The notes beneath the pieces were generated by a model, which was not told where the DNA came from, ran no database searches, and saw nothing but the letters and a program-made list of their open reading frames with translations. A DNA stretch of 64,000 nt. Origin: a bacterium (GTDB lineage Bacteria > Bacillota > Clostridia > Lachnospirales > Lachnospiraceae). The stretch spans positions 1 to 64,000 of the forward strand of contig JAMPFT010000016.1 in NCBI GenBank assembly GCA_023664305.1. The letters are read 5' to 3'. Positions 33,553 through 42,468 of this stretch are shown here, one piece after another. The first letter of the stretch is position 1, and every line of letters starts with the position of its first letter. Both the position numbers and the translations under genes were made by a program.

Positions 33553-33612
33553 TTGCTTTCCCGCCGTTTCTGTTGTATAGTAGATAGTGCTTTCCATCAG
33601 AATAAAAATGCG
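33553..33612 (+). promoter_or_regulatory. argG promoter with weak ARG-box-like site
   Basis: TTGCTT (33553-33558), a 17-bp spacer and TATAGT (33576-33581). Downstream at 33599-33612 is AGAATAAAAATGCG, which keeps six of eight ARG-box positions and would lie near the transcript start. GGAGG precedes the ATG at 33644. Confidence 0.65.
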
Positions 33613-33643
33613 GCAGCAATACATATTATACGGAGGTTTTATC

Positions 33644-34876
33644 ATGAAAGAAAAAGTAATTCTTGCCTATTCCGGCGGTCTGGATACCACCGCCATCATC
33701 CCCTGGCTGAAAGAAAATTTTGACTATGAGGTGATCTGCGTCTGTGTGGACTGCGGGCAGGCCGAGGAACTGGACGGACTGGAGGAGCGGGCGAAATCCT
33801 GCGGCGCTTCCAAACTGTATATTGAAAATGTCATCGACGAATTTTGCGATGAGTATATCGTACCCTGCGTACAGGCAAACGCGGTTTATGAAAACAAGTA
33901 TCTGCTGGGCACTTCCATGGCAAGGCCCCTGATCGCCAAGAAGCTGGTGGAGATCGCACGCAAGGAGGGCGCGACAGCCATCTGCCACGGCGCGACCGGC
34001 AAGGGAAACGATCAGATCCGCTTCGAGCTGGGCATCAAGGCTCTGGCTCCCGATATCAGGATTATCGCCGCATGGCGGAACGATAAATGGACCATGGATT
34101 CCCGGGAATCCGAGATCGAATACTGCAAGGCCCACGGCATTCATCTTCCTTTCTCCGCGGATTCCTCCTACAGCCGCGACCGGAATATCTGGCATATCAG
34201 CCATGAGGGTCTCGAACTGGAGGATCCTGCCAACGAGCCGAACTATGAGCATCTGCTGGTTCTGGGAACCACGCCGGAAAAAGCTCCCGACGAGGGCGAA
34301 TATGTGACCATGACCTTTGAGAAGGGCGTTCCCACATCTGTCAACGGCAAAAAGATGAAGGTCTCCGAGATCATCACCATTTTGAACGAGCTGGGCGGAA
34401 AGCACGGCATCGGTATCATCGACATCGTGGAAAACCGCGTGGTGGGCATGAAGTCCCGCGGCGTCTACGAGACACCCGGCGGAACGATCCTGATGGAGGC
34501 TCATCAGCAGCTGGAGGAGCTGATTCTGGATCGGGACACCTACGCGATGAAGAAGGAGATGGGCAGCCGTTTTGCGAGCCTGGTATACGAGGGGAAATGG
34601 TTCACGCCCCTGCGGCAGGCGGAGCAGGCCTTTATCGAGGAGACCCAGAAATTCGTGACCGGCGAAGTGAAGTTCAAACTTTACAAGGGAAATATCATCA
34701 AGGCTGGCACTACCTCCCCCTACTCTCTCTACAACGAGAGCATTGCTTCCTTCACCACCGGCAGTCTGTACGACCATCACGACGCGGAGGGCTTCATCAA
34801 TCTGTTCGGTCTCTCCTGCAAGGTTCGCGCGATGAAGATGAACGAACAGGGTGTGTCGCTGTTTGAGTCAAATTGA
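33644..34876 (+). CDS. argG: argininosuccinate synthase
   Basis: ATP-dependent joining of citrulline and aspartate, the step before argininosuccinate lyase. Of 410 aa, the P-loop-type AYSGGLDTTAIIPWL (pyrophosphatase motif) is at residues 8-22, followed by ATGKGNDQIRFELG and SYSRDRNIWHISHEG. Catalytic core is complete. The start ATG has GGAGG upstream; a longer frame from 33587 runs through the leader. The 3' end is altered by a perfect 35-bp tandem duplication that brings in a TGA: without it the protein would end LFESNIRPQA, with it the end is LFESN. Five non-catalytic residues are lost. argH is not adjacent and the rest of the arg genes lie 12 kb away, so argG is a separate unit. Confidence 0.95.
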   Translation: MKEKVILAYSGGLDTTAIIPWLKENFDYEVICVCVDCGQAEELDGLEERAKSCGASKLYIENVIDEFCDEYIVPCVQANAVYENKYLLGTSMARPLIAKKLVEIARKEGATAICHGATGKGNDQIRFELGIKALAPDIRIIAAWRNDKWTMDSRESEIEYCKAHGIHLPFSADSSYSRDRNIWHISHEGLELEDPANEPNYEHLLVLGTTPEKAPDEGEYVTMTFEKGVPTSVNGKKMKVSEIITILNELGGKHGIGIIDIVENRVVGMKSRGVYETPGGTILMEAHQQLEELILDRDTYAMKKEMGSRFASLVYEGKWFTPLRQAEQAFIEETQKFVTGEVKFKLYKGNIIKAGTTSPYSLYNESIASFTTGSLYDHHDAEGFINLFGLSCKVRAMKMNEQGVSLFESN

Positions 34877-34908
34877 ACGAACAGGGTGTGTCGCTGTTTG
34901 AGTCAAAT
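34839..34908 (+). repeat. perfect 35-bp tandem duplication at the 3' end of argG
   Basis: 34839-34873 and 34874-34908 are identical, beginning TGAACGAACAGGG. The second copy's first three bases are the present stop codon. Because 35 is not a multiple of three, losing one copy extends the protein by five residues. Confidence 0.96.
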
Positions 34909-35069
34909 ATCCGGCCGCAGGCATGACTTTGATTTATACGCCTGAAAGATATATTTTGCCCGCGGAAACAGGCCGATAACGGAGCTGCTTCTTTTCGGAC
35001 CGGAATATGGGTTCCGCCGGGAACTCTTTAAAAAGAATACAGTCATGATTTCCATGACAGGACATAATC

Positions 35070-35108
35070 CCTGCCCGGGCGTCAAAAGCCCCGGCAGGGC
35101 GCTTTCTA
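35070..35108 (+). terminator. possible terminator between argG and the DUF1294 gene
   Basis: CCCTGCC (35070-35076) pairs with GGCAGGG (35094-35100) with an inner GGC/GCC stem; only a weak T-rich tail (CTTTCTAT) follows. The DUF1294 ribosome site comes nine bases later. Confidence 0.45.
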
Positions 35109-35117
35109 TAGGAGAAT

Positions 35118-35390
35118 ATGCTTATGAGTTACCTTCTTTTGATCTATCTGACGGCAATCAATCTCGCAGGCTTTATCATCATGGGCGTTGACAAAAAAAG
35201 AGCCATCCGGCATGCCTGGCGCATCTCGGAGGCTTCTTTGTTTTTGACGGCCCTGGCAGGCGGCGCGTTAGGCTGCACTCTGGGCATGCGCTTCTTTCAC
35301 CATAAGACAAGGCACTGGTATTTCAGATACGGCATGCCCACCATCTTTCTGGCGCAGGCCGTTTTCCTGCTCCTTCTTCTCCGGCACTGA
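35118..35390 (+). CDS. DUF1294 small membrane protein
   Basis: A 90-aa membrane protein of three helices (LLLIYLTAINLAGFIIMGVD; LFLTALAGGALGCTLGMRFF; MPTIFLAQAVFLLLLLR) with the family motifs MGVDKKRAI and HHKTRHWYFRYG. Function is unknown; the family is widespread, and in other proteins it is fused to cold-shock domains. AGGAG lies three bases before the ATG; a second ATG two codons later is also possible. Confidence 0.88.
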   Translation: MLMSYLLLIYLTAINLAGFIIMGVDKKRAIRHAWRISEASLFLTALAGGALGCTLGMRFFHHKTRHWYFRYGMPTIFLAQAVFLLLLLRH

Positions 35391-35613
35391 AATTCGCGCT
35401 TCACAAAAATTCTGTTGTCATGAGTCACAATCCGCATAGCCCTGTGAAAAAGCAGGGCTCCCGCGTTACAAAAAAGCGTTGTAAAAATGCTGTGAGAATT
35501 TTCAAAAAAGATTTTCAAAAAAATTTTCAAAAAATGAAATTTCCATGCAATGAACATCATTTTTTTCTGTGTATATAAGTGAAGGCCTTTATACGCAGGA
35601 AAAGGAGGACACA
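35391..35613 (+). promoter_or_regulatory. leader of the sigma/anti-sigma operon with ATTTTC repeats
   Basis: 223-bp intergenic. AGCCCTG/CAGGGCT hairpin at about 35435-35458. At 35494-35533, four ATTTTCAAAAAA-type direct repeats. Near 35549 a GAACA followed 17 bp later by GTATA resembles an ECF-type promoter (AAC at -35), which would fit autoregulation by the sigma factor encoded next. This last point is weak. Confidence 0.35.
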
Positions 35614-36174
35614 ATGAAAGACGATGAAATAATCGCTCTGTACCTGGACAGAAACGAAACTGCCATCGCTGCAACGTCGGATAAGTACGGCAGCTACTGT
35701 CATTCCATTTCCTACAATATTCTGCACGACAGCGAGGATGCAAAGGAATGCGTCAACGATACCTGGCTCGGGGCATGGAAGTCCATACCGCCTCACCGCC
35801 CCAATCGGTTATCGACCTATCTGGGAAAAATCACGCGCAATCTCTCGCTCAATCGCTTCCGACAGTACAACGCCGAAAAGCGCGGGTTCGGACAGACCGA
35901 GCTTGCACTGTCGGAATTGGACGACTGCATTCCGTCACAGGCGGATGTGGAGCAGGTTATTGAGGAAATGGCTCTGACGGCATCCATCAATCGTTTTCTG
36001 CGTCGGCAGCCCAGGCTAAAGCGCAATATCTTTATCCGCCGCTATTGGTATCTCTATTCGATACGGGATATCGCGGAAGCTTACGGCATGAGCGAGAGCA
36101 AAACCGCGTCCCTGCTTTTCCGCATGCGAAACGAACTGAAATCACACCTTGAAAAGGAGGGAATCTCAATATGA
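35614..36174 (+). CDS. ECF-type sigma-70 family factor
   Basis: A 186-aa two-domain sigma factor. Region 2 (about 10-80): SISYNILHDSEDAKECVNDTW and WKSIPPHRPNRLSTYLGKIT with NLSLNRFRQYNAEKR at the linker. Region 4 (about 120-180): FLRRQPRLKRNIFIRRYWYL and SIRDIAEAYGMSESKTASLL. This is the Clostridia subgroup whose region 4 contains a tyrosine-rich RRYWYLYS segment. AAAGGAGG fixes the ATG at 35614. Its stop overlaps the start of the anti-sigma gene (ATGA), the usual sigma/anti-sigma coupling. Resembles the second sigma factor in this window at 56.9 kb. Confidence 0.93.
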   Translation: MKDDEIIALYLDRNETAIAATSDKYGSYCHSISYNILHDSEDAKECVNDTWLGAWKSIPPHRPNRLSTYLGKITRNLSLNRFRQYNAEKRGFGQTELALSELDDCIPSQADVEQVIEEMALTASINRFLRRQPRLKRNIFIRRYWYLYSIRDIAEAYGMSESKTASLLFRMRNELKSHLEKEGISI

Positions 36175-37919
36175 AGAACGAAAAAATTCTGAACGCCATC
36201 GGCGGGATCGACGACGATCTGGTCTCCGACGCGGTCAATGACACAAGGCAGGCGGCGAAGAAAAAAACGGTCTGGAAAAAATGGGGAAGCATTGCCGCCG
36301 TGCTGGCACTGTGTCTCACCGCCGGGCTCATCGGCGTCGGGATCGGCAGCCGCAGAAGCTACACGCCCCAAAACAGCGTGGTTTTTCTGGACGTCAATCC
36401 CAGCGTCTCCTTAACCGTAAATGCGGACGAAAAACTAATCAGCGCGGAAGGGCTGAACGCTGATGGCAGGACTATTTTAGAGGGAATGGATCTTACCGGC
36501 GTTGACATGACCGTAGCCATAAACGCCATTATCGGCTCCATGCTGCAAAAGGGATACTTAAGCGATCTGCAGAACGCGATCCTCGTCAGCGTGGAAAATG
36601 AGGACGCTCAAATGTCTGCCGCGCTCCAGCAGCGGATCGCCTCCATTATCGGAAACACCGGCGATAATCTGGACGTCACGGTTCTCAGTCAGGCGATAAA
36701 CGACACGACAGACCTGGAACAGCTGGCGCAAAAATACAACATTTCACTCGGCAAAGCGGCGTTTATTCAGGAAGTAGTCGCCCAGGATCCGACTCTGACG
36801 GCGGAAAAACTGGCTCCCCTCTCCATCACGGAAATCGCCCTCATCTCTCAGTCCAAAAATATCACCTCCGATACGGTGATGCAGAACGGCACGGCCAGCG
36901 ACAAGGCTTACATCAGCCGGGAATCCGTTCTGGAAACGGCATACCGTTATGCCGGAGTCAGCGCAGAGGATGTGACGGCTGCAAAAGTGGAATTTGACAG
37001 CGACGGCGGAGTCATGATTTACGAAGTGGAATTTTTGACGGACGCAATGAAGCACGAATGTGACATCGACGCCCGCACCGGTCAGGTTTTAAGCTATGAA
37101 TCCGAAAAGAGGTTCGCAGACGTCTCCGGTTCTCAGCAGCCCTCCGGTTCTCAGCAGGCTTCCGATTCGTACATCGGGGAAGACGCCGCTAAATCGGCGG
37201 CTTTGGCGGATGCAGGCGTCACCGCTGATACCGTGAGCTACCTGAACTGTTGGATCGATTACGACGACGGACGCGCCGAGCATTATGACGTTGAGTTTAC
37301 TGTAGGTCAGATACAATACGAATATGAAATCGACTTATATTCCGGTGCAATCCTGAAGCGGGATATGGAAGATCACAACCGCTACAATACGCCCGTTCCC
37401 AACCCCAATCCTGACGCTTCCGGCTCTCAGCAACCCTCCTCTTCCTACATCGGGGAAGACGCCGCTAAATCGGCGGCTCTGGCAGACGCAGGCGTCACCG
37501 CCGATACGGTGAGCTACCTGAACTGTTGGATCGATTACGACGACGGACGCCCGGAGCATTACGAGGTGGAGTTTACCGTAGGCCAGGTAGAATACGAATA
37601 TGAGATCGATTTATATTCCGGCGCAATCCTGAAGCGTGATATGGAAGACCACAGCCACGGTCATCATGGCACGACTGCCCCCGGACCCAATCAGGGCTCT
37701 TCCGATTCCGCCGCGGATATCGGCGCCGAGGCCGCTAAGACCGCCGCTCTTAACCACGCGGGGCTCACCGCCTCTCAGGTCACAAAGCTCAAGGCAGAGT
37801 ATGATATAGAAGACGGCGTCGCTGTATATGAGGTTGAGTTCGAATACAATCGTTACGAGTACGAATATGAAATTGACGCCGCCACCGGCGCAGTATTGAA
37901 GTACGATATCGACGACTAA
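36171..37919 (+). CDS. RsgI-like membrane anti-sigma factor with four PepSY-type repeats
   Basis: A 582-aa single-pass membrane protein: cytoplasmic sigma-binding N-terminus (1-38), membrane helix (about 40-60), then an RsgI-type juxtamembrane domain, NSVVFLDVNPSVSLTVN. N76-P77 stands at the position where RsgI proteins are reported to self-cleave. Outside follow a helical region (about 100-235) and four PepSY-like modules (about 243-302, 330-392, 424-486, 515-582), separated by Ser/Gln/Pro linkers. Modules 2 and 3 are almost identical even in DNA. Known RsgI proteins regulate SigI, not ECF factors, and use carbohydrate-binding modules as sensors; here the partner is ECF and the sensor is PepSY. 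So signal type is unknown. Confidence 0.88.
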   Translation: MKNEKILNAIGGIDDDLVSDAVNDTRQAAKKKTVWKKWGSIAAVLALCLTAGLIGVGIGSRRSYTPQNSVVFLDVNPSVSLTVNADEKLISAEGLNADGRTILEGMDLTGVDMTVAINAIIGSMLQKGYLSDLQNAILVSVENEDAQMSAALQQRIASIIGNTGDNLDVTVLSQAINDTTDLEQLAQKYNISLGKAAFIQEVVAQDPTLTAEKLAPLSITEIALISQSKNITSDTVMQNGTASDKAYISRESVLETAYRYAGVSAEDVTAAKVEFDSDGGVMIYEVEFLTDAMKHECDIDARTGQVLSYESEKRFADVSGSQQPSGSQQASDSYIGEDAAKSAALADAGVTADTVSYLNCWIDYDDGRAEHYDVEFTVGQIQYEYEIDLYSGAILKRDMEDHNRYNTPVPNPNPDASGSQQPSSSYIGEDAAKSAALADAGVTADTVSYLNCWIDYDDGRPEHYEVEFTVGQVEYEYEIDLYSGAILKRDMEDHSHGHHGTTAPGPNQGSSDSAADIGAEAAKTAALNHAGLTASQVTKLKAEYDIEDGVAVYEVEFEYNRYEYEYEIDAATGAVLKYDIDD

Positions 37920-37961
37920 GCATAAGGACGGCACGCTTCGTAAACTGCCCTTATATCAAAC

Positions 37962-38036
37962 AAAGCCATCCACAGGAATACCGTGTCCGTGACGCATCTT
38001 TCCGTCATGCCGGGTACTCTCTGCGGATGGCTTTTT
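37962..38036 (+). terminator. terminator after the sigma/anti-sigma operon, branched
   Basis: AAAGCCATCC (37962-37971) pairs with GGATGGCTTT (38025-38034), and a T-run follows. The 53-base loop contains its own TGACG/CGTCA stem. The long-range stem is unusual for a terminator and the element might also be a small structured RNA. Confidence 0.7.
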
Positions 38037-38061
38037 GTATCAATCTTTCCGCCGGTTTTCG

Positions 38062-41000
38062 TCACACCATTTTGCGGTAAATCCGGCACATCATATGGGA
38101 CGGCTCAATCGCCTCCGTCTCTCTCAGGAATGCGGCGGCCTTTTCGCGGTGTCCGAGCCCCAGATTGCCAAGGGCCATCAGATAACAGCAATGCGCCCGG
38201 TTTTTTAAGGTGTAATCCTCGTCAAAGATCAGGAAATCGGGCAGGGAAACGGCAAAGTATTCAATCTTCACCTGATCATCCAGGTGCTGCTCTCCGTAGT
38301 CGATCAGGCGGTAAAACCGGGCGTTTGCTTCCCGTGTTTTTCCAAGCTTTAAATACGCAAGGCCCTGATACAGGATCATGTCGGCGGGCTGGTCGTTATA
38401 GTACATTGCGCCCGCAGGCTCATCCGTTCCGACCGTGCCCGTCTCATAGCAGGCCTTCGCCTCCTCTTTCCGCCCCTGGGCCTCCAAGGCCAGACCCAAA
38501 TGATAATACAGGTGATTGTCCTTTGTGCCCTCCAGCTTCCCTTCCCCCAGATTTTCGGGATAGACAAGGGCTTTTCGCAGCATTTCCTCCGCCTCGGCGT
38601 AACGTCCTTCCGTCTGCGCCTTCTTTGCCATTTCCAGAAGAGTCAGCGTGTACTGGGCCGTAATCTTGCCTTCCCCGCCCTCCCACGGATGGAAGCGGCG
38701 GCCCATAATGCATTCATACGCCTTTTCGTGGTTTCCGGACAGATTCAGCAGCGTGATGTATTCCACATAAAGGTCGTCCCGGCTGCTGATCAGTTCCCTG
38801 TGTGCCTCATAATTTTCCAGACGCTGCTCAAATGTCCTTCTTAGCTTTTTATAGAGCTGATCCAGCTCCAGAAAAACGCGCGCGTCCTGCGTGTTCAGCA
38901 AAAAAGCCTTCTCCAGGGCGGCCTGCGCCCGCTTTGCGTCCTTGCACTTGTTAAAGTAGACGAGCGCCAGGTTCCTGTGTACCGTGGGAAATTCGGGATC
39001 CGCCTCCGCAGCCGTCTCCCACAGCCGCAGCGCCTCCTCCCACTGCAGTTTATCATAAAACAGATTGCCCAGATAGTACGCCGCCCTTGCCCGACAGCCG
39101 TTTTGAACCGCAAAATCCAGTACCGCGATATCCTCCGGCTTGTTGGGGAAGCAGTAATCGGCAGCGCAGGCTTCCGCCTGCTTCAAAAGCTCTTTCACTT
39201 CCCCGGACAGGGGAACCTGCGCCTGCTTTCCTCCCGCCCGGTCCAGCTTATTTTGGTAACAGGCACGGTAATAGTAAAGCATGGGCCAATCCTTCGAGCA
39301 GGACGCCAGCACCTCCAGCGCTTCCCCGTATGCGCCCGCCTCCGCGTAATCCCGCGCGATCATCAGATAATTTTCCTGAAAATCCCGCATCTTCTCCCCG
39401 AGGCTGCGGCGCAGGCCGGGATCCTCGTCCCTTAAAATCACCTGCTCGTTGCCCGAGAGAAAATCAAAGGGATCCAGCGCAAGATTTTCCGCAATCCATT
39501 TGTCGGCCTCGGCAGTTTTGCCCAGCTTTCGCAGCAGATAAGCCTTCAAGCCCCTTGCCTTGATGTTATGGGCGTTTTTCACCAACCCTTTTTCCACATG
39601 AGCCAAAGCCCGGGAATAGCTTCCCCTCCCCGCGTCGATTGCCGCCAGATAGTAAAAGGACATTTCCTGCTGCTCGCTGCTCCAGGTCGCCTTGTAAAAA
39701 GCGTCATAGGCTTCCTCCGCCCTGTCCTGATAAAAAAGCGTCAGCCCCAGCAGATAATAGGACTCGCTGTTATAGGGGTTCGGATTCCGCTCCGTCAGCC
39801 GCTCCAACGCTTTTCTGAAACAAGCTTCCGCTTTCCCAAACTGTCCCCTCCGCATCAGAAGTAAACCGTAGGCATTGTTAATCCGGATGTCTCCGGGATC
39901 CCGTTTCAGCCCCTCCAGATAGTAGGGATCCGGCAGATAGGTTGCATGACGGTACTGCTCGATGTGCTGACCGGTGAGATAAAGCTCCTCACAGGTAAAG
40001 ATTTCCTCCGGCTCCCTTGCCGCTTTTGCAGGCTCCGGCATTTTGAAAATTTCCTCTCGCTCCGGCCGGTATTCCACCAGGCATCTGCCGTCCGCGTAAA
40101 CGGCCAGCTGCAGCTCCTCTTCCCGGAGATTCTCCGCTTCTGCTTCCGCCCTGTAAACCTCCACAGGGGAAAGCTTTGTCCTCACATCCAGCAGTTTTTC
40201 CGCCCCCCGGGTCAGGACGATATCGGCTTCCTCAAAGACACTCGTAGCGTACACCGCCACCTCTGCGGTATTCCCTTCGCAGGACAGGCGGACGGCGGCG
40301 TCCGTCGTGGCGTTCTTTACCTGTCCCACCGCCTTGTAGGGCATAAAATACTGCTGAAAGGTTTTTTCCTCAAAGGGCTTCAGCCAGGTAAAATCCGGCT
40401 GATTGTCCGTGTACACGCCGGTCATCAGCTCCACATAAGGGCCGTCCTCATCGGTGAGGTTCCTGTCCCAGGCCCTGCCGAAATTCCCGCAGCCCCAGGT
40501 CCACTGTTTTTTGCCGGGTGAAATGTGGTGATCCGCCACATGCAGGATTCCCGCCTCTTTTCCGTAATCGTACCCTCCCACAAAATCATACTTTGATTTT
40601 TCCGCCATATAGGAGGTGGGCACGGGTATATTTTTATAGCGCGAAATATCCACGCCCTCGCTGTAATCCTTTTTGTAATAGACGCCGGTCGCGATCGGGA
40701 AACGGGAAACGTCCCGCTTTCCGTGATCCATCACCGCGTGAACGTCCGGCGGAAAAACGGACTGTGTGTTTTCATTGACCGAAACCGCAGGGTTCGCCCA
40801 CCAGAGAAAGGTCTGCGGAAAAGGCGTTCTGTTGTACAGCTGTCCGCTTATCTCAATGTATGCCTTCCCCGGATACAGCGTGATCTTCGCGATTCCCTTT
40901 GTCCCGTACATCTGATCTACGTCATGACAGAGCACGGATCTGCTGCCGTCTTCACTCTCCAAAAGCTCCACATCCACCGGCAGAAAGGTGGTAGGTCTGT

Positions 41001-41367
41001 GGTGCTGGGGCCAGTTAAACTCGATGCCGCCGGAAATCCACGGACCTGTCAGTCCTACCAGCGCAGGCTTGATCACCTGATTGTAATACACAAAATCGTA
41101 CCCGTTTGTCTTGTCATAGGCCCTCTGGATCCGCCCTCCCAGCTCCGGCAGCACCATCACCTTCAGGTACTCGTTCTCCAGATAAACCGCCGTGTATTCC
41201 CTGTCCGTTTTCACATCGCTGATCTTTTCAACGGTCGGATAGGGGTAAACCTTGCCGCTGCTCCCCTGATAAACCCGCTTGTCTAAAAAAATGGGATTCT
41301 TTTCCGCCTCCCCGATTTCATAGGTGGGAATCACCGTCTTTTCCGTCCATACTCTTACACTGCTCAT
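38062..41367 (-). CDS. DUF5107 domain protein with long TPR array
   Basis: A 1101-aa cytoplasmic protein. The N-terminal about 400 residues are the DUF5107 beta-sandwich, related in shape to galactose-mutarotase-like/GH domains: VMVLPELGGRIQRAYDKTNG, GPWISGGIEFNWPQHHRPTT, TFLWWANPAVSVNE, KQWTWGCGNFGRAWDRNLTD. Residues about 500-1100 are tetratricopeptide repeats (PGDIRINNAYGLLLMRRGQF; ALAHVEKGLVKNAHNIKARG; EFPTVHRNLALVYFNKCKDA). The conserved His/Trp/Glu-rich first domain and the AraC and GH2 neighbours suggest a role in sugar use, but I know of no proven reaction that I can assign. AGGAGG sets the ATG at 41367; the basic sequence upstream (to 41481) is repeat-like and untranslated. Confidence 0.86.
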   Translation of the reverse strand: MSSVRVWTEKTVIPTYEIGEAEKNPIFLDKRVYQGSSGKVYPYPTVEKISDVKTDREYTAVYLENEYLKVMVLPELGGRIQRAYDKTNGYDFVYYNQVIKPALVGLTGPWISGGIEFNWPQHHRPTTFLPVDVELLESEDGSRSVLCHDVDQMYGTKGIAKITLYPGKAYIEISGQLYNRTPFPQTFLWWANPAVSVNENTQSVFPPDVHAVMDHGKRDVSRFPIATGVYYKKDYSEGVDISRYKNIPVPTSYMAEKSKYDFVGGYDYGKEAGILHVADHHISPGKKQWTWGCGNFGRAWDRNLTDEDGPYVELMTGVYTDNQPDFTWLKPFEEKTFQQYFMPYKAVGQVKNATTDAAVRLSCEGNTAEVAVYATSVFEEADIVLTRGAEKLLDVRTKLSPVEVYRAEAEAENLREEELQLAVYADGRCLVEYRPEREEIFKMPEPAKAAREPEEIFTCEELYLTGQHIEQYRHATYLPDPYYLEGLKRDPGDIRINNAYGLLLMRRGQFGKAEACFRKALERLTERNPNPYNSESYYLLGLTLFYQDRAEEAYDAFYKATWSSEQQEMSFYYLAAIDAGRGSYSRALAHVEKGLVKNAHNIKARGLKAYLLRKLGKTAEADKWIAENLALDPFDFLSGNEQVILRDEDPGLRRSLGEKMRDFQENYLMIARDYAEAGAYGEALEVLASCSKDWPMLYYYRACYQNKLDRAGGKQAQVPLSGEVKELLKQAEACAADYCFPNKPEDIAVLDFAVQNGCRARAAYYLGNLFYDKLQWEEALRLWETAAEADPEFPTVHRNLALVYFNKCKDAKRAQAALEKAFLLNTQDARVFLELDQLYKKLRRTFEQRLENYEAHRELISSRDDLYVEYITLLNLSGNHEKAYECIMGRRFHPWEGGEGKITAQYTLTLLEMAKKAQTEGRYAEAEEMLRKALVYPENLGEGKLEGTKDNHLYYHLGLALEAQGRKEEAKACYETGTVGTDEPAGAMYYNDQPADMILYQGLAYLKLGKTREANARFYRLIDYGEQHLDDQVKIEYFAVSLPDFLIFDEDYTLKNRAHCCYLMALGNLGLGHREKAAAFLRETEAIEPSHMMCRIYRKMV

Positions 41368-41561
41368 ATCAGCCTCCTGTTTTCCCGTCTGTCTTTGCCT
41401 GCCTCTTCCTGCTCTTGACTGCCTCTTCTTGCTCTTGACTGCTCTTGACTTCCTTTGCTTTTTCTGCCTGTACCGCGGCATTTTCTGCTTTACGGTAACT
41501 ATAGCATATCCGGCCGAAAAATCATTCCTTTCCCTTGCGAAGTTATTTATATTTTTTGCTC

Positions 41562-41590
41562 TTGTATTTGGGGATTACATTCTTTATTAT
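41562..41590 (+). promoter_or_regulatory. promoter of the AraC gene
   Basis: TTGTAT (41562-41567), a 17-bp spacer and TATTAT (41585-41590), 31 bases before the TTG start. The divergent DUF5107 gene must have its promoter in the same 254-bp gap; a TATAGT at about 41499-41504 on the minus strand is a candidate -10 without a good -35. Confidence 0.6.
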
Positions 41591-41621
41591 GATAGTAGAA
41601 TTGCTATGAGGAGGCGCCGCT

Positions 41622-42467
41622 TTGAAATCTCATGAGAAATTTATTGCTCCGGAATCGGATTATTATGTCTATTCGCCGAGCAGATCGGCCATGGAAATGT
41701 TTTTCTATCCCCTGCAGTGCGGACATTTCGTCTACGAACCCGGTTATTCCCTGCGCCGGGAATCCTATGACAGCTTTTTGCTGATGTATATCCAAAAGGG
41801 AAGGCTTACCCTTGAAATGGAGGAACGGACTGTCTCCATCACGGCCGGGAGCTTCGTATTGCTCGACTGTTACCAGTTTCATGCCTACTCTACCGATGAC
41901 GGGTGGGAGTGCCTGTGGTGCCACTTCGACGGCGTCACCGCGCGCCACTGGTATACGAATATTGTCTCCCGTCTGGGCAATGTCTTTTCCGTACCTGATT
42001 CCTATCCTGCCCTTGGCCGACTGACCGCCCTTTACAACGTTTTCTCTACCGGCAGTCCGATCCGCGAGCCTTTGCTCTCCCAATACCTGACGGATATTCT
42101 GACCTGTTTTCTTCTGTATGTCCCTCTGGAAAGGAACAGCCGCAAAGATACCGATATGGCAGAAAAAATCATCGCCTATATCAATGAGCATTTTGCGGAA
42201 AACGTCACCGTGGAGGCGCTTGCCCGGCTCGCCGGTCTCAGCCCGTATTATTTCATCCGCATTTTCAAAAAGGAAACCGGATTTACCCCTCACGAATATC
42301 TTGTCAACACCCGGATCGGCACGGCAAAATATCTGCTGAAAAATTCCCGGATGTCCGTGAAGGACATCTGCTTCCGCACCGGCTTTTCCTGCGAAAGTGT
42401 GTTCTGCTCCGCCTTTAAACGGCATCTTAAAATGACGCCCGCACAATATCGCGCCCTGGAGCTTTAA
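41622..42467 (+). CDS. AraC family transcriptional regulator
   Basis: A 281-aa activator: cupin-type sugar-sensing domain (about 20-160; SFLLMYIQKGRLTLEMEE, GSFVLLDCYQFHAY, WECLWCHFDG) and a C-terminal pair of helix-turn-helix motifs (about 180-281; VTVEALARLAGLSPYYFIRI, VKDICFRTGFSCESVFCSAF with FKRHLKMTPAQYR). The start is TTG: GGAGG (41610-41614) stands seven bases before it and no in-frame ATG is near. It lies between the DUF5107 gene and the first GH2 gene, both on the other strand, and likely controls one or both. Confidence 0.93.
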   Translation: MKSHEKFIAPESDYYVYSPSRSAMEMFFYPLQCGHFVYEPGYSLRRESYDSFLLMYIQKGRLTLEMEERTVSITAGSFVLLDCYQFHAYSTDDGWECLWCHFDGVTARHWYTNIVSRLGNVFSVPDSYPALGRLTALYNVFSTGSPIREPLLSQYLTDILTCFLLYVPLERNSRKDTDMAEKIIAYINEHFAENVTVEALARLAGLSPYYFIRIFKKETGFTPHEYLVNTRIGTAKYLLKNSRMSVKDICFRTGFSCESVFCSAFKRHLKMTPAQYRALEL

Positions 42468-42468
42468 G

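Noticed and set aside
33626-34780. Long open frame antisense to argG
   Set aside because: It is the codon-bias shadow of argG on the other strand; no ribosome site, no recognisable protein.
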